A DNA stretch of 11,970 nt from Oscillospiraceae bacterium (GTDB lineage Bacteria; Bacillota; Clostridia; Oscillospirales; Ruminococcaceae): positions 1 to 11,970 of the forward strand of contig JAFUQL010000144.1 of NCBI GenBank assembly GCA_017472375.1. Direction: 5' to 3'. Below are positions 1 through 5,743 of the stretch, piece by piece (the first letter of the stretch is position 1; every line of letters starts with the position of its first letter). A program made the position numbers and the translations under genes. The notes below the pieces were generated by a model. That model worked only from the letters and a program-made list of their open reading frames with translations, did no database searches and was not told the DNA's origin.

Positions 1-1
1 G

Positions 2-691
2 CTGCAGGATTACATCTTCACCACCCTTGTGTGGTTCGACGCCTCCCGCCTGCCCCTGCTGGGCCGCCGTGTGAGCCGCTTCTCCCCCCTGTTCTGCGTA
101 TTCTGTGTGTTCTTCGTGTCCGGCTTCTGGCACGGCAGCACCCTGCCCTTTGTGGTGTGGGGTCTGCTGCAGGCCGCCTACCGGGTGGGCGAGGAACTGC
201 TGCACCAAAAGTTCGGCAAGCCCAAAAAGAAGGCCCCCGCCCGCATCCAGTGGGCCAAGCGGGCCGTGGTGTTCCTGCTGTGGAACTTCAGCATGGTGTT
301 CTTCGCCATGGGCAGCGCGGTGGGGCAGCCCGCCGGCCAGACCTACGGCCTCAGCCACGCCTTCGCCATCCTGCGGGGATACTTCACCGGCTGGGCACCC
401 GCCCGCTTTGTGGAGGAGACCCTGCGCGCGGTGCGCACCGGCTTCTATGCCGATGCCCGCATGATGCTGGCCTACGGCGCGTTCGTCCTGTTCACGCTGG
501 CGCTGGCCTTCTGGTTTGACTGGCAGCGGAACTTCCACTTCAAGAACAAAAGCGAGGAGCTGATCCTCAAGGCACAGAAGCCCGCCGTGCGCTGGGTGCT
601 GTACTATGTGATCGTGCTGTGCTGCTTCGCCGGTCTGGTCATCCAGAACGGCGGCTTCGGCGGCGGCAGCTTTGCCTACGGCGGCTTTTAA
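2..691 (+). CDS. MBOAT family membrane O-acyltransferase, C-terminal part (5' end outside window)
   Basis: Integral-membrane acyltransferase of the MBOAT family (AlgI/DltB/PatA relatives), which moves acyl groups across the membrane onto extracellular glycans or teichoic acids. The reading frame is open from base 2, so the start lies upstream and about 229 residues are visible. The signature block SGFWHGSTLPFVVWG contains the invariant catalytic histidine of the family (codon 131-133). It is followed by hydrophobic segments, a basic KPKKKAP loop, further membrane spans and a Gly-rich C-terminus ending in FAYGGF, a tail common in clostridial members. A GTG at 29 could be mistaken for a start but has no Shine-Dalgarno sequence and lies inside the conserved core. 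The stop codon overlaps the RBS of the next gene, an SGNH protein, and this MBOAT/SGNH pairing is typical of glycan O-acetylation systems. The acyl donor and acceptor cannot be read from the sequence. Confidence 0.9.
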   Translation: MQDYIFTTLVWFDASRLPLLGRRVSRFSPLFCVFCVFFVSGFWHGSTLPFVVWGLLQAAYRVGEELLHQKFGKPKKKAPARIQWAKRAVVFLLWNFSMVFFAMGSAVGQPAGQTYGLSHAFAILRGYFTGWAPARFVEETLRAVRTGFYADARMMLAYGAFVLFTLALAFWFDWQRNFHFKNKSEELILKAQKPAVRWVLYYVIVLCCFAGLVIQNGGFGGGSFAYGGF

Positions 692-703
692 GGAGGGCGC
701 ACC

Positions 704-1657
704 ATGAAAAACATCCTGACCAAATGCGCGCTGCTGCTGCTGCCTGTGCTGGCGTGGCTGTGCATCTTTGTGTGCTTCGAGCCCAACAACTACTTCGGCC
801 TGCGGGACGTGACCCCCACCGAGTCCTCCATCAGCCGGCTGAAAGCCTATGAGCGCACCGGCGGCGACCGGGTGATCATCGGCGACTCCCGCTATGCCCA
901 CTTTGACATGGATCTGGTGGAGCAGGTCTCCGGCAAAGAGTGGGCGAACCTGTCCTTCGGCGGCGCGTCCCTGAAGGAGAACAACGACCTGCTGGCCTGG
1001 GTGCTGGATGAGAACCCCGACCTGAAAGAGGTGGTGTACGGCCTGTCCTTCTACACCCTGAACAGCAGCTACAACGCCGACCGCATGGGCACCCTGGAGG
1101 ATACCCTGCACAACCCCTTCGCCTACTTCTTCAACCTGGAGTACAACGTGAACACCCTCACCGCCATCAGCGAGCGGCTGCAGGGCATCCAGAGCGGCGG
1201 CGAGGGCGAGACCGGCGACTGGGTCTACCCCGAAGACTACACCGACCCCGCCACCGGCCAGGTCTATCCCGTCCACCGGGTACTGGCGGTGTACCCCGCC
1301 GCCATCACCCCCCGGTGCGAGAACTGGGAGGTGAACCAGCCCCAGCTGGAGGCCTTCTATGCGCTGGCCGAGGAGTGCCGCGCCCGGGGCGTTGCCCTGA
1401 CCGTGGTGCTGGCCCCCATGGCCGACACCGTGCTGAATGAGGTCTGCATCCCCTTCGGCATCGCGGATGCCATGGAGAACGAGGTGCTGCCCGAACTGAA
1501 CGCAGCCGCCGCCGAACACGGCTTCGCCGTGCTGGACTATGAGTGGGCCGACCGCCCCGCGCTGGACGAGGACACCCAGTTCTACGACGGCTTCCATCTG
1601 GATACCCGCTACGGTCTGCCCGTGTGGACCGAGCAGCTTTTCACCGAACTGGGATAA
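704..1657 (+). CDS. Membrane-anchored SGNH-type hydrolase/acyltransferase (MBOAT partner, DltD/AlgX-like role)
   Basis: A 317-residue protein with one N-terminal hydrophobic segment (about residues 7-25) that probably acts as a signal anchor, leaving the rest outside the membrane. Residues 57-64 read VIIGDSRY, giving the GDS nucleophile block with Ser62. Residues 294-300 read YDGFHLD, giving the C-terminal DxxH pair Asp295/His298. NLSFGGAS near residues 82-89 may supply the block II glycine. Together these outline an SGNH catalytic triad. The start at 704 follows AGGAGGG (691-697), which overlaps the upstream stop codon, so translation is probably coupled to the MBOAT gene. Proteins of this kind next to MBOATs (DltD, AlgX, PatB) transfer or remove acyl groups on extracytoplasmic polymers. 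That role is inferred from context. The exact subfamily is not recognised, and a free esterase remains possible. Confidence 0.82.
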   Translation: MKNILTKCALLLLPVLAWLCIFVCFEPNNYFGLRDVTPTESSISRLKAYERTGGDRVIIGDSRYAHFDMDLVEQVSGKEWANLSFGGASLKENNDLLAWVLDENPDLKEVVYGLSFYTLNSSYNADRMGTLEDTLHNPFAYFFNLEYNVNTLTAISERLQGIQSGGEGETGDWVYPEDYTDPATGQVYPVHRVLAVYPAAITPRCENWEVNQPQLEAFYALAEECRARGVALTVVLAPMADTVLNEVCIPFGIADAMENEVLPELNAAAAEHGFAVLDYEWADRPALDEDTQFYDGFHLDTRYGLPVWTEQLFTELG

Positions 1658-1666
1658 ACCCGACCG

Positions 1667-1685
1667 CGACCAAACACCGACCAAA
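1667..1685 (+). repeat. Short direct repeat CGACCAAA ahead of an RBS
   Basis: Two copies of CGACCAAA start 11 bases apart (1667 and 1678), with a further CGACC at 1661. They occupy the 40-base gap before the RBS at 1683-1690. This may be replication slippage with no function. Confidence 0.4.
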
Positions 1686-1690
1686 GGAGG
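1683..1690 (+). promoter_or_regulatory. Ribosome binding site that fixes the start at 1698
   Basis: AAAGGAGG lies 7 bases before the ATG at 1698. The same frame is open upstream to 1539, inside the SGNH gene, but conserved sequence begins only at MALDFLILYEH, so 1698 is the start. Confidence 0.85.
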
Positions 1691-1697
1691 CGCCAAC

Positions 1698-3032
1698 ATG
1701 GCCCTTGATTTTCTGATCCTGTACGAACACACCGTGCGCGAATACGAGAGCGACCTGCTGCTGAAGCTGGAGCTGGAGCGCCGGGGCTACACCGCCGAGA
1801 TCCGCCAGCTTCTGGACCGCAAGAAGCTGGGCTATTTCACCTGGAAAAAGCCCAAAGTGCTGGTGGCAAGCTGCATGTACGACAACGAGGGCATCAACAG
1901 CCACGTCTACAACAACATCGGCCGCTGCGACCGCATCGTCAACCTGCACTGGGAGCAGATGCTCTCGGACACCCAGGAGGAGGGCGAGTGGTTCAACATG
2001 GGCGGCAACGCCAAGAAATGCGTGCAGACCTGCTGGGGCCGCCGCACCGCCGACCGGCTCATTGCCCACGGCATGGAGGAGAAGAACTGCCCCGTGACCG
2101 GCGCCGTCATGATGGACTTCCTGCGCCCCGAGTTCAAGGGCTACTTCAAGGACAAGGCGGCTCTGTGCGCCGAGTTTGGCCTCGACCCCGAAAAGCAGCT
2201 CCACCTGTACATCTCCAGCTTCGGCTATGCCAGCATGACCGAGCAGGAGGTGAAGGAGCTGAGCGAGATGGCCGGCACCGATTTCACCGGCTTTGCCCGC
2301 ACCAATCGGGTGAGCATGGCCGAGACCCTGCGCTGGTTCGACGAGTATCTGGGGCAGCACCCGGAGGTGGAACTGGTCTACCGTCGCCATCCCAGCGAGT
2401 GGAACAGCCCTCATCTGGACGCGCTGGCCAAAAAGCGACCCAACTTCCATGTGATCTTCGCGGGCAGCGTGAAGGACTGGATCGTTGCGGCGGACTCCAT
2501 CTCCATCTGGATGAGCACCGCCATCGCGGAGGTGTACATGGCCGGCAAGAGCTGCCACATCCTGCGCCCGGTGCCCATCGAGCATGAGTACGACCCGGTC
2601 ATCTACGCCGGCGCCAAATACGTCACCAACTACGACGAATTCGCCGCCGCCATGGAGGACGCCCACCCCGAGTTCCCCATCCCCCGGGAGGTCATCGAGG
2701 GGTACTTCGACCCCCACGAACGCCCCGCCTATATGCGTATGGCCGACCTGCTGGAGGAGGTGTACCAAAACCCGCCCCGGGACACCCCCATGGGCGAGGG
2801 CTACACCCCCCATTTCAACTGGCTGAAATACTTCGCCCTGCTGGGCGTGCACATCCTGTTCTTCTTCCGGCTGCCCCCCAAAAAGGTGTTCTTCTTCCAC
2901 AAGGGGCTGGCGGATTTTGCACAGCGCATCTACGGCTATGTGGAAAAAGCATATGTATCCAAAGAACAGGTACACCGCATGGAGGCGCGCATCCGCCCCT
3001 ATGTCTACCGTGAGGGTGTGAGCCATGAATAA
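1698..3032 (+). CDS. Surface carbohydrate biosynthesis protein (GT-B / CDP-glycerol transferase-like)
   Basis: A 444-residue soluble protein resembling the 'surface carbohydrate biosynthesis protein' group related to GT-B glycosyltransferases and CDP-glycerol glycerophosphotransferases. The N-terminus (LILYEHTVREYESDLLLKLE) matches the family opening, an EHxVRxxExDxLL pattern followed by LExRG. Mid-protein, residues 135-146 read GAVMMDFLRPEF, corresponding to the usual G-x-x-x-x-D-x-L-R-P-E element. Residues 229-234 (RRHPSE) resemble the phosphate/nucleotide-binding HP(S/A)E motif of GT-B transferases, and a Ser/Thr-rich stretch IWMSTAIAEVYMAGK follows. The last ~65 residues hold an aromatic, hydrophobic segment (LKYFALLGVHILFFFRL) and a basic stretch, suggesting association with the inner face of the membrane. 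It overlaps the flippase gene by 8 bases. The transferred sugar or polyol phosphate is unknown. I am fairly sure of the superfamily and not of the reaction. Confidence 0.72.
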   Translation: MALDFLILYEHTVREYESDLLLKLELERRGYTAEIRQLLDRKKLGYFTWKKPKVLVASCMYDNEGINSHVYNNIGRCDRIVNLHWEQMLSDTQEEGEWFNMGGNAKKCVQTCWGRRTADRLIAHGMEEKNCPVTGAVMMDFLRPEFKGYFKDKAALCAEFGLDPEKQLHLYISSFGYASMTEQEVKELSEMAGTDFTGFARTNRVSMAETLRWFDEYLGQHPEVELVYRRHPSEWNSPHLDALAKKRPNFHVIFAGSVKDWIVAADSISIWMSTAIAEVYMAGKSCHILRPVPIEHEYDPVIYAGAKYVTNYDEFAAAMEDAHPEFPIPREVIEGYFDPHERPAYMRMADLLEEVYQNPPRDTPMGEGYTPHFNWLKYFALLGVHILFFFRLPPKKVFFFHKGLADFAQRIYGYVEKAYVSKEQVHRMEARIRPYVYREGVSHE

Positions 3033-4254
3033 CCAGCTTCGCCGCAACGTCCTGCTCAACACCGCGGGCAGCCTGCTGTTCTATGTCTGTCAGGCTGCCA
3101 TGAACCTGCTGGTCACCGCCATCGCCGGCGTGGAGGCCAACGGCCTGCTGGCCACCGCCATGACCATCGCCAATGTGGGGCTGAGCTTTGCCAGCTACGG
3201 GATGCGCACCTTTCAGGTGTCCGACCTGGAAGGCAAGTACACCGACCGCACCTATCTGCTGAGCCGCCTGTTCACCGTGGCGGCCGCGTGGCTGGTGTGC
3301 ATGGGCTTCGCCTTTGTCAACGCCTACACCGCCGAGCAGCGGTGGGTCATCTTCCTGTACACCGGCTACCGGCTGGTGGAGAGCGCCTCGGACGTGTGGC
3401 ACGGCTTCCTGCAGAAGTCCGAGCGCATGGACATCGTGGGCATCAGCTTCGGTGTCCGCGGTCTGCTGACCGCCGGCTCCATCGTGGGCGGCCTGCTGGC
3501 CACCCGCAGCCTGGTGTTCACGCTGGGTCTGCTGCTGGCGCTGAACATCCTATATGTGGCGCTGGCGGACATTCCCCTCGCCCGCCGCACCGCCGACCTG
3601 GCACGCACCGGCGGCGGCAGCGTCCCCGCCCTGCTGTGGGAGTGCCTGCCTCTGGCGGTGTACGCCAGCCTGAACACTTCCATCGGCTCGGTGCCCCGCT
3701 ACTTCTGCGAGCGCATTCTGGGCGGCGTGGCGCTGAACTACTTCGCCAATGTGTTCCTGCCGGTGATGCTGCTGCAGGTGGCGGCGGTGTACCTGTTCGT
3801 GCCCTTCATCACCACCTTCGCCCGCCTGTGGAACGACCGGGACAAGGCCGGTTATTTCAAGGCCATGCGGGTGCTGGTGCTGTGCCTTGCCGCCCTGTGG
3901 GTCTGCGGCGCCATCGGCGTGGCTCTGCTTGGGCGCTGGGGTCTGAGCTTCCTGTACCCGGGCACCCCGGAGATCCTGGAATACACCGGCCTGCTGCAGC
4001 CGCTGGTGGTCTGCACCGTACTCACCGTACTGGTGACCGTGCTGTGCAACCTGCTGACCATTGCCCGGGGAATGACCGGGCTCATTCTGGGCAATCTGGC
4101 GGGTCTTGCCGCCGCCCTGCTGGTCAGCCCTCCGCTGATCGGGGCCTTCGGGCTGTGGGGCACCGCCTTTGCCACCATGGCCGGCATCGGCACCCAGGCG
4201 GTGTGCCTGATGCTGTTCCTGCTGCGGCACTGCAAGGGGCAGTTCCGCGCCTGA
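3025..4254 (+). CDS. Wzx-like polysaccharide/lipid-linked oligosaccharide flippase
   Basis: A 409-residue polytopic membrane protein with about 12 hydrophobic segments and short loops, the length and pattern of the Wzx/polysaccharide transport branch of the MOP superfamily. The N-terminus (MNNQLRRNVLLNTAGSLLFY) is a short basic cytoplasmic tail running into the first helix, as is usual for these flippases. Hydrophobic spans lie roughly at 10-31, 38-58, 84-101, 143-160, 163-183, 232-262, 283-302, 323-344, 352-370 and 376-402, with less clear ones between. The ATG at 3025 overlaps the end of the preceding gene by 8 bases and has only a weak GAGGGTG Shine-Dalgarno sequence, pointing to translational coupling. 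By family knowledge it would flip undecaprenyl-linked glycan made in the cytoplasm to the outside, where the MBOAT/SGNH pair could acylate it. The substrate cannot be deduced. Confidence 0.82.
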   Translation: MNNQLRRNVLLNTAGSLLFYVCQAAMNLLVTAIAGVEANGLLATAMTIANVGLSFASYGMRTFQVSDLEGKYTDRTYLLSRLFTVAAAWLVCMGFAFVNAYTAEQRWVIFLYTGYRLVESASDVWHGFLQKSERMDIVGISFGVRGLLTAGSIVGGLLATRSLVFTLGLLLALNILYVALADIPLARRTADLARTGGGSVPALLWECLPLAVYASLNTSIGSVPRYFCERILGGVALNYFANVFLPVMLLQVAAVYLFVPFITTFARLWNDRDKAGYFKAMRVLVLCLAALWVCGAIGVALLGRWGLSFLYPGTPEILEYTGLLQPLVVCTVLTVLVTVLCNLLTIARGMTGLILGNLAGLAAALLVSPPLIGAFGLWGTAFATMAGIGTQAVCLMLFLLRHCKGQFRA

Positions 4255-4265
4255 CCGCGTTCTCC

Positions 4266-4297
4266 TGCGTTCGCTCTCCGGGGCGGGCGCATTTTTT
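4266..4297 (+). terminator. Strong intrinsic terminator closing the glycan operon (UCCG tetraloop)
   Basis: An 11-bp stem pairs 4266-4276 with 4281-4291 and includes three G-U pairs. It is closed by a C-G pair around the loop UCCG, which fits the extra-stable UNCG tetraloop class, and is followed by six T (4292-4297). It lies 12 bases after the flippase stop, so the next gene needs its own promoter. Confidence 0.88.
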
Positions 4298-4305
4298 GTA
4301 CAAAA
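4294..4305. repeat. Perfect 12-bp palindrome TTTTGTACAAAA
   Basis: TTTTGTACAAAA is perfectly self-complementary and shares its first four T with the terminator U-tract. It could be a small operator or an accident of A/T runs. No regulator is identified. Confidence 0.45.
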
Positions 4306-4408
4306 GGGGTGCGGCGCTTTTTACACAGCTTTCGCGCGATGGCGTGATACAGCGCAGAAGCGCAGGTTTTTCGCCCCGCCGGGCAGGACAGCCGCGTTTT
4401 TTTGCATC

Positions 4409-4432
4409 CAAAACCACAAGACGGTGGTTTTG
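4409..4432. repeat. 9-bp inverted repeat overlapping the -35 region
   Basis: The arms CAAAACCAC (4409-4417) and GTGGTTTTG (4424-4432) are perfect complements separated by AAGACG. The right arm covers the -35 position of the promoter proposed at 4425-4453, the geometry of a repressor operator. There is no T-tract after the hairpin, so termination is unlikely. Confidence 0.6.
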
Positions 4433-4453
4433 ACGGCAGTTTCATGGTATACT
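4425..4453 (+). promoter_or_regulatory. Candidate extended -10 promoter for the amidotransferase gene
   Basis: TATACT at 4448-4453 is preceded by TG at 4445-4446, giving an extended -10 (TGGTATACT). The -35 position 17 bases upstream is weak (TGGTTT, 4425-4430), which extended -10 promoters tolerate. A better-looking TTGACG at 4430-4435 is only 12 bases away, too close. Transcription would begin near 4460, about 60 bases before the ATG. Confidence 0.6.
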
Positions 4454-4504
4454 GTGCTTGTACGGAATTGCCCGGGCACCCCGCCCGCGGCACCGCACCG
4501 CAAC

Positions 4505-4511
4505 AAGGAGG
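4505..4511 (+). promoter_or_regulatory. Ribosome binding site that fixes the start at 4520
   Basis: AAGGAGG lies 8 bases before the ATG at 4520. It rules out the in-frame GTG at 4424, which lies at the -35 position of the promoter. Confidence 0.85.
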
Positions 4512-4519
4512 CATCTGCC

Positions 4520-5638
4520 ATGAAATACTGCAAGAAATGCACCATGCCCGACACCCGCCCCGGCATCAGCTTTGACGCTGAGGGCGTGTGCAGCGCCTGC
4601 CGCCACTACGAGCACCGCAGCCAGGTGGACTGGAACGCCCGCTGGGAGGAGTTCAAGGCCCTGTGCGACAAGTACCGCGGCATGAACGGCCCCGGCGGTT
4701 ACGACTGCGCGGTGGCGGTCTCCGGCGGCAAGGACAGCCATTTTCAGGTGTACATCCTGAAAGAGGTCATGGGCATGAACCCCATCCTGTTCAGCGCCGA
4801 GGACAACTTCCCCATGACCGAGGCCGGCAAGCACAACCTGAAGAACATCTCGGAGGCCTTCGGCTGCACCATCATCAGCTGCAAGCCCAACATCAAGGCT
4901 CAGAAGACCCTGATGCGCGCCTTCTTTGAGAAATACGGCAAGCCCACCTGGTATGTGGACCGCCTGATCTACACCTTCCCCCTGCACATGGCGCTGAAGT
5001 TCAACACGCCGTTCCTGTGCTACGGTGAGAACGTGAGCTTCGAGTACGGCGGCAACGCGGACGAGGAGACCTACTCCGCCCGCGGCCAGATCGAGAACGG
5101 CGTGGCCGTGGGCTTCCCCGACGAGGAGCTGCTGAGCTACGGCGTCACCGAGAACGACCTTGCGCTGACCAAGGCCCCCACCGCCGAGGAGCTGGCCCGT
5201 CTGGATCCCTTCTACATGAGCTACTTCCTGCCCTGGAACAGCTACCAGAACTACATGCTGGCCAAGAGCCGCGGCTTCCACGACCTGACCCACGAGTGGG
5301 ATCGCACCCACCATGCGGAGAACTTCGACCAGATCGACAGCCCCGCCTACCTGGTGCACAGCTGGCTGAAGTATCCCAAGTTCGGCCACGCCGCCGCCAC
5401 CGACTACACCGCCCGCTACATCCGCTACGGCATGATGACCCGCGAGGAGGCCATCCCCATCATCAAGCAGCGTGACGGCGCGCTGGACCCCCGCAGCGTG
5501 CGGGAGTTCTGCCAGTTCTGCGGCTACTCCGAGAGCGAGTTCTGGGCCATCATCGACAAGTTCTACAACACCGACCTGTTCTACAAGGACCAGTTCGGCC
5601 GCTGGATGCTGAAGGAGCCCATCTGGGAGGAGAAGTGA
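4520..5638 (+). CDS. N-acetyl sugar amidotransferase (WbpG/PseA family)
   Basis: A 372-residue cytoplasmic ATP-dependent amidotransferase that converts an acetamido group on a (nucleotide) sugar to an acetamidino group, as WbpG and PseA do in O-antigen and pseudaminic/legionaminic acid pathways. The N-terminus has a zinc-ribbon pattern, CKKC (Cys4, Cys7) and CSAC (Cys24, Cys27), around the family stretch MPDTRPGISFD. A PP-loop SGGKDS (68-73) follows, the ATP-pyrophosphatase site that adenylates the substrate. YGENVSFEYGGN (168-179) and the aromatic C-terminal half are also typical, and the length is normal. The gene has its own candidate promoter and terminators on both sides. Family members usually take ammonia from HisH/HisF-like partners, and neither is encoded in this window. 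The family call is firm. The sugar substrate is inferred only as a surface-glycan sugar from the neighbouring genes. Confidence 0.9.
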   Translation: MKYCKKCTMPDTRPGISFDAEGVCSACRHYEHRSQVDWNARWEEFKALCDKYRGMNGPGGYDCAVAVSGGKDSHFQVYILKEVMGMNPILFSAEDNFPMTEAGKHNLKNISEAFGCTIISCKPNIKAQKTLMRAFFEKYGKPTWYVDRLIYTFPLHMALKFNTPFLCYGENVSFEYGGNADEETYSARGQIENGVAVGFPDEELLSYGVTENDLALTKAPTAEELARLDPFYMSYFLPWNSYQNYMLAKSRGFHDLTHEWDRTHHAENFDQIDSPAYLVHSWLKYPKFGHAAATDYTARYIRYGMMTREEAIPIIKQRDGALDPRSVREFCQFCGYSESEFWAIIDKFYNTDLFYKDQFGRWMLKEPIWEEK

Positions 5639-5684
5639 GCTTCATCTCTCGGTTTTCTCGCATCCACACATTCAAACAATAAAC

Positions 5685-5735
5685 AAACTGCCCCCATCGC
5701 CGCTGTGTGCGGGATGGGGGCAGTTTTTCTTTTTG
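5685..5735. terminator. Bidirectional terminator between convergent genes
   Basis: A long stem pairs 5685-5698 (AAACTGCCCCCATC) with 5713-5726, with an inner 4-bp extension around a TGTGT loop. It is followed on the plus strand by TTTTTCTTTTT. On the minus strand the hairpin is followed by TTTGTTTATT, so it can also end the GNAT-fusion transcript, whose stop is at 5744. Confidence 0.9.
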
Positions 5736-5743
5736 ATCCAGGT

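Noticed and set aside
29..691. GTG at 29 as the true start of the first gene
   Set aside because: The frame is open to the window edge, there is no Shine-Dalgarno sequence, and the MBOAT family normally has about 200-300 more residues upstream.
1641..3062. A minus-strand open frame of about 470 codons opposite the surface carbohydrate gene
   Set aside because: It is a shadow of the plus-strand gene, with no RBS, no recognisable motifs, and an operon on the other strand with coupled starts.
4298..4408. GC-rich stretch with a T run (4397-4403) as a second terminator
   Set aside because: I could not draw a continuous stem of useful length next to the T run.
4430..4453. TTGACG at 4430-4435 paired with TATACT as a consensus promoter
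   Set aside because: The spacer is only 12 bases, too short for sigma-70/A. An extended -10 promoter is the better reading.
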